Shown one piece after another: positions 11,241-21,880 of a stretch of 64,000 bases of DNA. This DNA comes from Spongospora subterranea f. sp. subterranea (Eukaryota > Endomyxa: Phytomyxea > Phytomyxea > Plasmodiophorida): contig JAUGWO010000186.1 in the NCBI GenBank assembly GCA_049724395.1, positions 1 through 64,000 of the forward strand. Direction: 5' to 3'. The translations under genes and the position numbers were made by a program. Position 1 is the first letter of the stretch; each line of letters opens with the position of its first letter. Below the pieces are notes generated by a model. That model did not search any database and had not been told where the DNA came from. It was given only the letters and a program-made list of their open reading frames with translations.

Positions 11241-12947
11241 CCGACCAGATTATTGTGCCATGGGACATATATCGAAGAGGCAGGCAGAGGTGACGATCTG
11301 AGTTTGACAAGGTCAACAATCGGGAGCATTTGAAACTTATACAGATCACAGATCATTAAACTGTCCATGACGTGTATTCGTGACAGGTAGTTTTGCATTA
11401 ATTGTCTAAATTTATTGAGCCTTGTTTCTTGGTTGATTGAAAATTGATTGGAAAGATATTGTTGTTGGCGCCGTAATTAGCAACAACATTCACCATCGGC
11501 CTCATGAGGACCAATTGTCATTTTTTTATAGGCAATGCGTTGCAAAACCCGCGACAGAAGTCGAATGAGATTACTTTCAGTGTATGGATTCCTGTCCCAT
11601 GCAGGCTCCAGTCTTGTTGTATTGTGTTGTTTGCGACGTCGTAGCATTTGGTCTAGAATGCCAACCTTCATGTATTCCACATAGTCATCTGGAATGTGTC
11701 CATACATTTCTAACAGTTTCACACATGCATTCCACACCATAGTCAAAAGAGGATGATGATAACCATCTAAATATGTATATCGATATGCAACCGATATCAA
11801 TGACAATACTTTTTTTACACATGGCGTCAAATTGAGGTGATTGATATCTGTGAGTGCAGAGTTTTGTTCCGCAGTCTTTGGATTGGTCGTCAGACGACAG
11901 TATTTGAAACACGATTGCCAGTTCTTATCAACATTGTACACATCATCATAGTTCTGATCAAAATGGTTGTCCATTACATGGCCCACTATGAATTCCGCAA
12001 ACTGCAATGTTTGACGTGACAGCAAAGTTTCATGGTCTGGAAGTCGGCAGCCGTTGTTTTGAATGCAGTTTCCAATGGCGATCACGACGGCAGATCGAAC
12101 GTCAGGCCAACTCATTTTCAGTATCTGGCTGTTCCTTTTGCTGTTGACGAAAAGTTCCAGGTCAATAAGTGGTGCTTTAGACACTATTTGGCACGTGGTA
12201 GCCCTATGAAAATGTGTTCTAGGCCAGTACGCAAAACGTGCCCGTTTTTTGAGTGGAGAATCCTTCACCCTGTTGATTGAGCATTGACCGGACTTGCTTG
12301 TTTTGGATCCAGACACAACGTGATCAAAGCATTCGTTTTGGTCCGAAAAGTAACCCATGTTGGGATTATCTCGATCGCTATTAAACGTGGTGCGAGCGCC
12401 AGTTTGCGACATCGGACTGAACGATGATGGGCCGTTGGGGTGATTGCCAACCATTATGCAATCTGTCATGGACGAACATGATGCAGTACCAAATGATGGA
12501 ATTTCGGGGAAAAGAGCTAGAAGTGGCGGGTGTTCAATGGGGGCAGATGGAACTGTATCACATACAACAGTTTTGTCATGAGATACCTGGTGGAAAAAGA
12601 TATCGCTCGAGGTTTCATCGCTGTGTTTAGTCGAACAAGCACCAATGCGTGAAGATGGACTGATCGTTAAATGAAAATCTGGTTGATTCGACAGAATTCC
12701 ACTCAGTGAGGAATGCGGAAATGACCTAGTGCCAAAATCTTGACTAATGGAAAATCTTCCTTGAACTGTCCTGTCTGGAAGATCATTGATAAAGAATTCA
12801 CTGTTGCCAGGAGCTAAACTTTCGAAATGGATTTCGTGATTGAGTTGAGCGATATTTTTAGTCGAGTGGGCAGGGGATGAAAGAACCAACAATAACAGAT
12901 ACCAGATCATGGTGGATTCGACAATAATTGAGAAATAACAAGTTCAG
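11240..12947. repeat. segmental duplication, unit carrying copy C
   Basis: From about 11245 to 12947 this unit matches 15951-17641 in the same orientation at high identity. The match covers the downstream flank, the whole of copies C and D, and about 35 bases upstream of the ATG, after which it stops sharply. The high similarity in coding and non-coding parts points to a recent duplication or to gene conversion. Confidence 0.85.
11477..12910 (-). CDS. secreted repeat-family protein, copy C
   Basis: Predicted secreted protein of 477 residues in one exon. It begins at the ATG at 12910 with a signal peptide (MIWYLLLLVLSSPAHS). It has the family plan: two diverged repeats in the first 180 residues (first ending GACSTKHSDE, second containing CDTVP and a Gly-Ala-Arg-Thr-Thr end), a basic run SPLKKRARF, and the conserved C-terminal domain. 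That domain starts at APLIDLELFVNSK and includes WPDVRSAVVIAIGN, SCFKYCRL, TPCVKKVLSLI and WNACVKLLEMYG. It is nearly identical to copy D except for scattered substitutions, small indels and a different C-terminal tail (GECCC). The frame is intact. No known enzyme motif is visible. The function is unknown; the basic run could act as a nuclear localisation signal if the protein were taken up by another cell, which is speculation. Confidence 0.8.
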   Translation of the reverse strand: MIWYLLLLVLSSPAHSTKNIAQLNHEIHFESLAPGNSEFFINDLPDRTVQGRFSISQDFGTRSFPHSSLSGILSNQPDFHLTISPSSRIGACSTKHSDETSSDIFFHQVSHDKTVVCDTVPSAPIEHPPLLALFPEIPSFGTASCSSMTDCIMVGNHPNGPSSFSPMSQTGARTTFNSDRDNPNMGYFSDQNECFDHVVSGSKTSKSGQCSINRVKDSPLKKRARFAYWPRTHFHRATTCQIVSKAPLIDLELFVNSKRNSQILKMSWPDVRSAVVIAIGNCIQNNGCRLPDHETLLSRQTLQFAEFIVGHVMDNHFDQNYDDVYNVDKNWQSCFKYCRLTTNPKTAEQNSALTDINHLNLTPCVKKVLSLISVAYRYTYLDGYHHPLLTMVWNACVKLLEMYGHIPDDYVEYMKVGILDQMLRRRKQHNTTRLEPAWDRNPYTESNLIRLLSRVLQRIAYKKMTIGPHEADGECCC

Positions 12948-12949
12948 AG

Positions 12950-13390
12950 TCCCATCGGAATCCGTGTTCGGAGTTTCGGCTTCGCCAGGCGCCAGCGCTG
13001 GCTATTATTGGTACCAACCAACTGCCAATTGCCAACCCACGCACTTGTTCTAGATAAATGTGCCACCCAAGAAATGAAATGTGTACAGTACCAAACCAAG
13101 AAAGGAAATGAACCTCTCACGCCGCTAATTACTGCGCGTGTCCGGGATCGATCGATGCCGATGGTGGCAGTGAATGGAAACGGGGTGTATTTATCCGCGA
13201 AGAAACACCTGACCCAATAATCTGGCAACAGACTACCAACCAAGACGTAAGCGTTTCAACTTTATCTGTGCAATTGGCAGATAAAGAAGATTTTCTGGAT
13301 CATTATACGAGTTGCCTATAGCTGCTCAGAGGGCACAGGCAACCCTTTCATCTCGCTGGATCAGATAATATCTGCAACAACATCCTCCCA
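12950..13390. other. upstream region of copy C, no gene seen
   Basis: The homology with the upstream side of copy D ends at about 12947. The remaining sequence holds only shadow frames on both strands and borders the next retroelement fossil. It presumably contains the promoter of copy C, but no element can be named. Confidence 0.35.
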
Positions 13391-15090
13391 CTCGAAGATG
13401 GAATCGTTTCGGGCATTCACTACTCATCCTCATCGTTCAGTCGTTCCACAGTCTCCCATACTCACTACAGACTCGAAACTTTCGCGAAGCCGACCTCGTG
13501 GCCCCCTCTCGGACGAAGAGAATGATCGTCGACGGCGGCAGGGGTTGTGCTCTTATTGCAGAGGTTCTCATTCGATTGAGCAATGTCCTGCGATCGCTCG
13601 CAAAGACCAATACAACGCTTCCAATTTGAATTACATTTAATTTGCGTCGGCTTCTACTTTCCCGTTTTTTGTTTCAAGAGTCAAGACGGAGTTGTGATCC
13701 ACTTTGGTACTGATCGTCTATTGGATAGTGGGGCTTGCACAGATTATTTTAATGGACGCCGCATTCACCACCAAACACAATATACTTATCCAACCTACCC
13801 ACACGCCAATAACAGTCTCTAGTTTCAGCCGGCACCAAATTGTGATTGGTAAAGAATCGGACACATGCGTCTGCATGTGCATGAGTTTTCCCGCAACGCT
13901 TCTTTCCCCATTGTCAACAACTTAACATTCCTTATTCTTCTAGGCTATTCGTGTTTGGTGAAGCACAATCCAACTGTGGATCGGATATCCCGCTCCCTTT
14001 GGTTTCCGTGTGTAATGCATTGACTCGGGACACAGACCGTTAACCCCTGAAATACAGCCCTCATCCCTTCATCTGTACCCTCCATCTCATCCAATTCTAT
14101 TCTTTCTGATGCATGCATCCAATTTGCCGACGTTTTCGACTACAAAAAAGCAGATTCACTCCAGCCACATCGCGCCTATGTTTGCTCGATCGATCTAGAA
14201 CCTTGGTCTGTGCCTCCGTTCGGCCCAATTTTTCAGCTGTCCATTCTTGAAACCGCCGCTCTCCGCGAGTACATTTATGATAATTTGCGTAAGGGATTCA
14301 ATCGTCCATCTTCGTCTTGCAGCTCGCCCGTCAGGTTTGTCGAAAAGAAGGACAAATTTCTTCGTGTATTTGATGATTATCGGCAACTCAAGTCAATTAC
14401 TATTAAAAATCGGTACTCCCTTCCCCTTCCCTAGTCAGCGCCATTTTGTCTAGTGTTAGTTCTGGAATGGTGTTTTCTAAGATAGATCTTCGAAGTGCAT
14501 ACACTCTTGTTCGCATCATGGAAGGCGATGAATGGAAAACAGCCTGCCGGACATAATTTGGTCTGTTTGAGAATTTTGGCCTGGCCAACGCCCCAATTCT
14601 TTTCCAAAAATTCATGAACACGGTCGACATTACTTTTCCGTACCGAGCCCTGGTTTGTGCCCCAATCCTGCTGTTGTCGACATGATCTCTCATCTCCATG
14701 ATGTACAGAAGCAACTCCAGATGACTCTGCGTAAATCGGTTGATACGATGAAACGCTTCGCAGATTTGAAGCTTCGTCCACATCCGAACCATAACGTTGA
14801 TGATAACGTATGGATGATTCGAGAATCTATCCCATCGAAACGGCCAAAGAATAGGTCCTTTTCCCATTTTTTTTTGGGATTATCAACCCTGTCGCCTATG
14901 ATTTTCAACCACGATTTGACGGCAGCGCGATCGCAGTGCCTCCTGTCGTACCTAAAGCCGAGTGGGACCTGCCAAAGAAATCTCGTTTACACCGGGTTTT
15001 TTCATTCGTCGTTGTTGGAACCCTACGCCGCCAATGAATTGCCAGGTTCCAAGCAATTAAGAAAATTGGCGCTTTTAGAGGGGATCAAAA
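13390..15090 (+). mobile_element. Ty3/Gypsy fossil related to the 56-61 kb element
   Basis: Plus-strand broken relative of the element at 56290-61282. Recognisable parts are a gag zinc knuckle (about 13540-13600, CSYCRGSHSIEQCPA), traces of protease (about 13690-13850), the start of the reverse transcriptase (about 14205-14435, with PPFGPIFQLS and a lysine-rich FVEKKDK segment), a little more RT to about 14630, and then the end of integrase (about 14650-15040). The centre of pol is missing. Many breaks and low identity to the younger relative mark it as old. No LTRs were recognised. Confidence 0.7.
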
Positions 15091-15780
15091 ATTCCTGATA
15101 AATCCTCGTTCCAGGTTACCTTGGATGTAGGCTTGCAATACGGGTTCTTCTTTTTTGCTATATATGGAATAGCAGGGCTTATACAGGAGGGCTTCAGTAT
15201 CTTCACAGCCAATCGACACCGGGTCGATGTGGTGGCAAACTCTCTGCACGTTGCTTGAAAAAGACGTCGGCGAAACCGGCATATTGGATCGGAAATTGAA
15301 CAGCCTCGTGATCCTCCTCATTCTCATCGAAGATTTTGCCGGGCAATCCCACCTCGTCCATTCTTGTTTTGGCCAGCTACTACATCTTCAGGGCAAAATT
15401 TGGTGAGTCGAGCGCCGCGATTGTGAGGTTCTGCCAATCGGAGAATGGGTTGGCTTGTTAAAGGAACGCCATCCCGAGGACAATCGGGTTTGCCGAGCTG
15501 TCGATCAGGAAGAACTTGGCGCGAAACTGGATAGCGGCGATGGAAATCTGAAGATGGCGAAGTCTTCCTGACCGGAGATGTCTGTCATCGATAACGGTAA
15601 GAGGGTTTGGGTTGGTGAGAGTCTCCAGCGGAATCTGATGGAGCCGAGCGAATTTCCCATCGATCAACAATGACGGTATCAATAGTATCGGTTCCAGTCT
15701 TGCAATACTGCAATCAAGAGAGGGAGTCAGCAATCGTGAGTTGTGCAAAAACTCCTCCTGGCACCATTTCACAGATAGAA
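15085..15780 (-). mobile_element. Ty3/Gypsy fossil (protease and RT fragment)
   Basis: Minus-strand fragment with a retropepsin-like region at about 15460-15770 (FFLIDSSANPIVLGMAFL) and a following region toward reverse transcriptase at 15085-15400. It belongs to the same family as the fossil at 6640-8460, whose equivalent segment reads FLIDSPTYPIVLGMAFL. It is broken and truncated at both ends. It directly abuts the start of the duplicated block at about 15690 and may have marked one edge of the duplication. Confidence 0.6.
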
Positions 15781-17641
15781 GGCATACGATGAGACTAGGA
15801 TTGAGATGGACATCCAGATTTGCCAGATCACTTTACAGTTCATCATTAACTGCGATCACGGTACCTCAAGACGACTGTTATGTTTTTGAAACTGATCAGA
15901 TCATGCAGCTGCGACGGCCTCAGTCCTTGACAGCCTCAATTTAATATTGCTCAGGCCAGGTCGAACAGATTATTGTGCCATGGGACATATATCGAAGAGA
16001 CAGTCAGATGTGACAATCTGAGTTTGACACGAGGATCAAGATCGTTACAGTTTACACACAAGAATCATTAAACTGTCCATGACGTGTATTCGTGACAGGT
16101 AGTTTTGGATTAATTGTCTCAGTTAATTGAGCCTTGTTTCTTGGTTGGGTTGGAATTGATTGGGCAAGATATTGTTGTTGGCGCCGTCATTATCACCAAG
16201 CTTTACCATGGGGCCGTCATCAGGATTAATCTTCCTCATTTTATCGGCAATGCGATGCAAAACTCGAGACAGGAGTTGAATGAGACCACTTTCAGTGTCT
16301 GGATTCCTATCCCAAACAGGCTGCCGTCTTGCTGTAGTGCGTCGTAGCATTTGGTCTAGAATGCCAACCTTCAAGTATTCCACATAGTCATCTGGAATGT
16401 GTCCATACATTTCTAACAGTTTCACACATGCATTCCACACCATAGTCAAAAGAGGATGATGATAACCATCTAAATATGTATATCGATATGCAACCGATAT
16501 CAATGACAATACTTTTTTTACACATGGCGTCAAATTGAGGTTATTGATATCTGTGAGTGCAGAAGTTTGTTCCTCAGTCAATGGATTGGTCGTCAGACGA
16601 CAGTATTTGAAACACGATTGCCAGTTCGTATCAACATTGTCCACATCATCATAGTTCTGATCAAAATGGTTGTCCATTACATGGCCCACTATGAATTCGG
16701 CAATCTGCAATATTTGAGGTAACAGCAAAGTTTCATGGTCTGGAAGTCGGCAGCCGTTGTTTTGAATGCAGTTTCCAATGGCGATTACGACGGCATATCG
16801 GACGTCAGGCCACCTCATTTTCGGTGTCTGGCTGTTCCTTTTGCTGTTGACGAAAAATTCCAGGTCAATGAGTGGTGCTTTAGACACTATTTGGCACGGG
16901 GTGGCTGTACGAAAATGTGATTTGGGCCAGAACTCAGTAAATGTCTTTCTTTTTTTTGGATGATCCTTCATTTCGTTGATTGAGCATGTAACGGACTTGC
17001 TTGTTTTGGATCCAGACGCAACGTGATCAAAGCGTTCGTTTTGGTCCGAAAAGTAAACCATGTTGGGATTATCTCGATCGCTATTGTACGTGGTGCGAGC
17101 GCCAGTCTGCGACATCGGACTGAACGATGATGGGCCGTTGATGTGATTGCCAACCATTATGCAATCTGTCATGGACGAACATGACGCAGTACCAGATGAT
17201 GGATTTTCGGGGAAAAGAGCTAGAAGTGGCGGGTGTTTAATGGGGGCAGATGGAACTGTATCACATACAACAGTTTTGTCACGCGATACCTGGTGGAAAA
17301 AAATATCGCTCGAGGTTTCATCGCTGTTTTTAGTCGAACAAGCACCAATGCGTGAAGATGTACTGATCGTTAAATGAAAATCTGGTTGATTCGACAGAAT
17401 TCCACTCAGTGAGGAATGCGGAAATGACCTAGTGCCAAAATCTTGACTAATGGAAAATCTTCGTTGAACTGTCGTGTCTGGAAGATCATTGATAAAAAAT
17501 TCACTGTTGCCAGGAGCTAAACTTTCGAGATGGATTTCGTGATAGAGTTGAGCGGTATCTTTAGTCGAGTGGGCAGGGGATGAAAGAACCAACAATAACA
17601 GATACCAGATCATGGTGGATTCGACAATATTTGGGAAATGA
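15690..17641. repeat. segmental duplication, unit carrying copy D
   Basis: Counterpart of 9960-10190 plus 11240-12947. The two blocks that are separated by about 1 kb in the other copy are almost contiguous here (join near 15935-15951). Confidence 0.85.
16123..17613 (-). CDS. secreted repeat-family protein, copy D
   Basis: Predicted secreted protein of 496 residues in one exon. The frame is open to 17703, but the ATG at 17613 is chosen because it produces the same signal peptide as copy C (MIWYLLLLVLSSPAHS) and lies inside the duplicated block. Two diverged Cys-containing repeats fill residues about 20-180. At about residue 217 is HPKKRKTF, which fits the pattern of a classical monopartite nuclear localisation signal. 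The conserved C-terminal domain runs from about residue 243 (APLIDLEFFVNSK), with SCFKYCRL, TPCVKKVLSLISVAYRY and WNACVKLLEMYG. The tail is Asn- and Gln-rich (NNNILPNQFQPNQ), unlike copy C. All features except the tail are shared with copy C. Function unknown; effector-like secretion is an inference from signal peptide, basic motif, multigene arrangement and rapid change. Confidence 0.8.
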   Translation of the reverse strand: MIWYLLLLVLSSPAHSTKDTAQLYHEIHLESLAPGNSEFFINDLPDTTVQRRFSISQDFGTRSFPHSSLSGILSNQPDFHLTISTSSRIGACSTKNSDETSSDIFFHQVSRDKTVVCDTVPSAPIKHPPLLALFPENPSSGTASCSSMTDCIMVGNHINGPSSFSPMSQTGARTTYNSDRDNPNMVYFSDQNERFDHVASGSKTSKSVTCSINEMKDHPKKRKTFTEFWPKSHFRTATPCQIVSKAPLIDLEFFVNSKRNSQTPKMRWPDVRYAVVIAIGNCIQNNGCRLPDHETLLLPQILQIAEFIVGHVMDNHFDQNYDDVDNVDTNWQSCFKYCRLTTNPLTEEQTSALTDINNLNLTPCVKKVLSLISVAYRYTYLDGYHHPLLTMVWNACVKLLEMYGHIPDDYVEYLKVGILDQMLRRTTARRQPVWDRNPDTESGLIQLLSRVLHRIADKMRKINPDDGPMVKLGDNDGANNNILPNQFQPNQETRLN

Positions 17642-17867
17642 CCCGCTCGGAAGTTACAAACCCACGTAGTTTTGTAAATGAATGTACAAATCCAAAAATG
17701 CAATGTACACTATATTGTTATTGTTCGTTGTTTCATCCCCTGCCCATCCCAAGAAAGAAAATAAACCAACCCAAGTTTTGCTTCAAATTGCGTGCCGTGT
17801 AGGTAAGCGCAGATATTAATACTAAAACCAGTCCGCATAATTCGTTTGGGTATCCTTTGCTATCGTA

Positions 17868-17895
17868 GTACTCCCTCTGTTCGGAAATAAAAGTC
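17868..17895. repeat. possible terminal repeat of the Tc1-like element
   Basis: After a TA dinucleotide the sequence CTCCCTCTGTTCGGAAAT resembles the ends of some mariner-like elements, which start CTCCCTC and sit at TA targets. It lies about 300 bases before the transposase frame, a normal distance. I did not find a matching inverted end on the right. Confidence 0.35.
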
Positions 17896-18167
17896 TCACG
17901 CACCTTTTTTTTTTGTTCGGAAATACTGCGATTCTTAGTTCAAATGGAACACTGCGATGATTTAAAGTCGCACTCTGCGATTCTTGAGAGGCCCCCTCAT
18001 CAAATATCGCTGACTACGGTAACAGTTAACATGCGGTAACGTGGTCAAAGACTAAAGTAACATTTTCAGACATTTTCCTCAATGATTCCATCGTGCTTGA
18101 TCTTTTGTTTGATAATAAACTGATCAACCCTTGCGTCCCTGTTGTATCCTGTTCTCGACCTGACACC

Positions 18168-18787
18168 ATGGTCGGTGCACGACAAGGAGGGCTATGCGCT
18201 GCAATTGATGGCCAGCATGCATCATCAAATACAAAAATGCATGCAATCTACGCTTATTTCTTTTTGGGGCTCACGGTTGCAAAGATTGCCACGATTTTCA
18301 GAAAAGGCAATGGGTCCATTAGCCGATGGATCAACCGGTACCAAGAAACTGGTGAGGTTTATCGTCGTTCATCCCAGCGATCAAACCCGAAATTTTCGCC
18401 CCAGCAACGCAAATGGATTTTTGAATTTATCTTGAAACATCCGTTATCATTCCTAGATGAAACACGACATGCTTTCATTCTTGAATGGGGGGTAAATATC
18501 AGCGTTCCCAGTGTTTGGAGGATTATGTCGGAGAATAAACTAACTTACAAGGTACGATGATTGAGGTCCGTTGCTTGTCATTGATGAAATCTACGTTCGT
18601 ATTGCAGTACATAGAGCGTTGTGCAATCCAGATCAGCCGCAAAGATATAATTCGATTTTTCAACGAGCTGAAAGCAATTGATTGGACGCATGCAACGTTG
18701 ACGTTTCTCGACGAAGTTTCATTCGACAATCGTGGTATGCTCCGTCGTCGAGATTATGCTCTGAAGGTACAGGATGTGGATGATTAA
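18168..18787 (+). mobile_element. Tc1/IS630-like transposase, N-terminal half, spliced
   Basis: The first exon (ATG at 18168, possibly 18237, to 18551) encodes a helix-turn-helix domain with TVAKIATIFRKGNGSISRW and a segment KFSPQQRKWIFEFI, typical of transposases of the IS630/Tc1 group. A 56-base GT-AG intron (18552-18607) of the same type as in host genes joins it in frame to a second exon with HATLTFLDEVSFDNRGMLRRR. This contains the first catalytic Asp of the DDE domain. The frame ends near 18787 and the rest of the catalytic domain is not recognisable, so the copy is truncated. A later frame on the plus strand (18799-19299) does not match the expected C-terminal half. Confidence 0.65.
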
Positions 18788-19284
18788 ATGCAGTCGCAGT
18801 GCTGCGAAATTTCAGCGCAGCCCGGACAAGTGACGCAGTTTTCGTCGCGAATATTTCATTTCTCCCTAAAACAACAATAAATGGCTCACCTATTAAAAGC
18901 TCAAGGATCCTGTGTTCACCCGACACAGTACCCATTTCTGCTGTCATGTATTTCTTCTCGGTCACCCCATCTATTACGATGGGATGCCCCAACCCGTCTT
19001 GCGTTGGCACTAGCTTTCGGACTACGAGAGGACGCTTCACCCGATTGCTTCATATCTGGTACATTCGGTCAATCGGGATACCACGAGACTGTGCGACTCG
19101 GACACAGCATCAAGTTATGACATCTCGTCGCAAGAGAAACCTAAGCGTCTACGGCCATCTGAAAAAATCCAATTTCCTGTCACGCGGTCGCCACAAAAAG
19201 GGCCGTATCTGTCAAAGATTCGTTATCTATGCTGGTCAAGGTGTACGTGTTAGTGCTATACGCTGTAGTAATGGGAGGAAGGAC

Positions 19285-19375
19285 GAAGAAGCGCTGTGAG
19301 AAGAATAAGAAGGACGGAAGAAGAACGGAGAGAAGAGTGAGAAGGACGGAAGAAGAGCGGAGAGAAGAGGGAGAC
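19285..19375. repeat. purine-rich tandem repeat
   Basis: A GA-rich tract made of two imperfect copies of a unit of about 38 bases containing GAAGGACGGAAGAAGA and CGGAGAGAAGAG. It marks the decayed border to the right of the transposase. Confidence 0.75.
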
Positions 19376-19424
19376 CGAATTCATAGTCGTAAAACGTTTG
19401 TTGATCGAAGTGAAGAGTGAGTTG

Positions 19425-19485
19425 AAAATGGCCCAAAAATGGCCCAAAATTGGCCCAAAATCCCGATTTGGCCCCAAAAATGGCA
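19425..19485. repeat. short repeat of TGGCCCAAAA units
   Basis: Four to five diverged copies of a unit of about 12 bases reading TGGCCCAAAA follow one another. The open frame through it (19398-19727) is lysine- and proline-rich only because of the repeat and is not called as a gene. Confidence 0.7.
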
Positions 19486-19489
19486 CAAT

Positions 19490-20440
19490 GACTTCAATAT
19501 TCCGTCCCTCGATGCGAAAGGAGAACGAACGATTGATCAACTTTTGCTATTCGAACTTTAAATCGCCACCCCAGAATAGCCTGGTGGAATACAAGTCTCA
19601 AATACACGAACTAGGTCAATACAGTTTTTGTGAACAACGGTCGGATCAGAATAATCTATCAACGTCTACCATCGACAAAAGGAAATACATTTCGATGGGA
19701 CACGTGCCACGATCGGCAAATACATGAGACAGAACAAAAACGGAGGAAATGCGGGTGATCGCACTCCTTTTGGTATATGAACGAGACGATCGTGTTCAAC
19801 CTGTCAGTGTGGGCGTATCCAGGGTCCACAGTTTTGTGATGCCGCTCTGTCGGCAGTGGCCAGAGCGGGATAGCGGTGAAAGGGAGAGGAGAAGATGAAG
19901 AGAGAAAAAAAGAGAATTGAAGTGTTTTTATCACGGTAGGGGCGTACAGATGACCAGTATTGACAGGGTCGATTAGTAGCACATTCTCCTGTTTCAAACC
20001 AGGCTCTGTAGGAGTCCGACTGAACATGGCTCCATGGGACGTGATTGCACAGAGATTTTCACAAGATTGAGAACATCTGAAACAATATAGATAAACGGCT
20101 CTTATGTAAAACCTGATGGCTCAAAACCCTGCCAACCGATCAACAATTCAGTTTCACCCGTATCAGTGTTGCTCCTCATGTCGCAAATTGAAGATACGTT
20201 ATTGGAAGCGCCATGTGATGCGATATTGTGCAGGAGAGGTGTTGTGAGAGTTGAGGGTCTTGTCATGGTAATACATCAGTCCTTGGTCATCCATTGCCGA
20301 GAGGTGATCAATTTTTTTACCATGAACTCGTGCCCGTTGACCACGTCAACAATCTTTGCTGGACCAGACCAGTTAGCACAGACTTTTCTACTTTGACTCG
20401 TTGAAGAGTAGAGCACATAATCGCTTGTGTCCACGGTGGA
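19490..20440. other. no supportable gene
   Basis: Only shadow frames are present. A plus-strand frame to 19727 and a minus-strand frame at 19659-20027 have neither recognisable motifs nor clear starts. The far end may already belong to the Gypsy fossil to the right. Confidence 0.35.
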
Positions 20441-20449
20441 TCTGTGATT

Positions 20450-21590
20450 TCAACGAGAACGATGCTTATGGGCGCGTTGTCTGGATTCACGATGACAACT
20501 TCCTTGTGATGAACTCCAAATCGTCAAAAGGCCGACTGTGATCTCATTGATTCGCTTTGAAGCTATAGAGAGGCACATTAACAATGGTGTCACTGTGAGG
20601 AAGGAGAAATTGACGACAATAAACAAAAAGGTTGTAGATCTGTGAAAATGGGAACAGACCTTGGGACGAACCTGATCGTTGAGGACCATGTTGACGAGAG
20701 GAAGAATATACGGCCAATTGTCATCGAAAGGAAGGCTGAACTCCGACATTAATTATTTTCGAATGGATTAAATATGTCGGCTGACGATCTCTACGGTCCC
20801 GTTAACCCATGGAGTGTCGGTGGTAGTAAAGTGTCTGGCGATATGTAGACGAGAAAACAATTTATCAACCACACTGTTCTTGAAATGTGATCCCTGATCA
20901 AAACTGTGTTGATAAACTATAAGAGCGAATACCACCGTGAAATGATCGTCAAGTTCGCAGGCGACCAATTCGATGAAACAGCTGAGATCGTCCTTCAAAA
21001 CAAGAACTTACGAATATTGATGTGGTTGGTTAACTTCTGATTCAAAGATGTATAAAAAATCATAATACAAAACAGTGTTAGGTTTAGACGAATGCATCAC
21101 AGAACCATATGGTCGAGGAACAACGCTACCACGAACCCGTAAACAGGGAGGAAGTTAGAAACTAACTCTTGAATATATCTCACCATATCCGGCCACCAAA
21201 ACCGGTACAGTATTGTCTTGATGGTGTTCTCAGAAGTGAGATGACCCGAGAGTCCCATATGGGCGATGACCATCAGACGAAATTAGGAGAGACGTAGAAG
21301 CGATCCTGAGTTGATATGAGGACGTTCTCCAGGCTGTAGGTGATTCTGAATAAGCAAGCCATCAGGACCGGGTTCAACATGTTCATTATTGATGGGTGGA
21401 CTGGTCTTCGGCGATGGATTGTATAGTTGGCCAAATGAAATCCCCAGCAATTCGATAAGACTCAAAGTGAGCCTTTTTAATGCGAGTTGTATAACAGAGG
21501 TGACTTCGGCCGAAAGCGCTGTTATGTCACCTTTGATATAAAACTCACATAAAAAACTCACTGCCCCTTTTGAGTCTTATCAAATTGAGA
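20450..21590 (-). mobile_element. Ty3/Gypsy integrase-region fossil
   Basis: Minus-strand remnant. High to low coordinate: a region before the integrase (about 21290-21560), the zinc-binding start of integrase (about 21190-21260, HLTSENTIKTILYRFWWPDM), the catalytic core (about 20768-20998, with DDLSCFIELVACE, DQGSHFKN and WVNGTVEIVSRH) and the segment after it (about 20450-20750, SLPFDDNWPYILPLVNM). It belongs to the same broad group as the older element at 55360-64000, a type common in oomycetes and some other eukaryotes. It is broken several times; no LTRs seen; probably old. Confidence 0.7.
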
Positions 21591-21601
21591 GATTTATGAT
21601 T

Positions 21602-21880
21602 TTATACAAATAAGGCGATCGTGGGCGCTAGCTCGACAAACTTTTGCCGCCGTTGCTGTCGCCTTTCGGCGCAGGTGCTGATGTCAACAACCGCCTTTCG
21701 TGGTTGTTGCGCCATTTGCCTGTTTATACATTCAGTGGGTCTGATTACTTCCTGCGCTAACGATTTGAGCCATGTGAGGTGCGATTCATCCATAGAATGC
21801 AGTTTCAGCATTAGAAGTGGGATTCTGGGCTTGAGACAAATGGTTCTACTCGGATTTAACTTGGCAACCTCGGGGGGCAT
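21602..21880 (-). CDS. hypothetical small basic protein
   Basis: A 92-codon frame from the ATG at 21880 (MPPEVAKLNPSRT) to a stop at 21602. The product is basic and contains no membrane segment. It lies divergently to the aconitase gene, whose start is 461 bases away, so the two could share a promoter region. I do not recognise the family. Upstream exons are possible, because the frame remains open to 21901 and 3' splice-like sequence precedes it. It may also be a chance frame. Confidence 0.3.
   Translation of the reverse strand: MPPEVAKLNPSRTICLKPRIPLLMLKLHSMDESHLTWLKSLAQEVIRPTECINRQMAQQPRKAVVDISTCAERRQQRRQKFVELAPTIALFV

Noticed and set aside
12265-12450. Minus-strand second register in copies C and D
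   Set aside because: Present in both copies only because the DNA is nearly identical; the main register alone gives signal peptide and conserved domain.
18660-19040. Minus-strand frame of 126 codons overlapping the transposase
   Set aside because: No ATG context, no recognisable motif, and the first part is antisense to the convincing transposase exon.
19398-19727. Lysine- and proline-rich frame
   Set aside because: Its composition comes from the TGGCCCAAAA repeat; no start context or homology signal.
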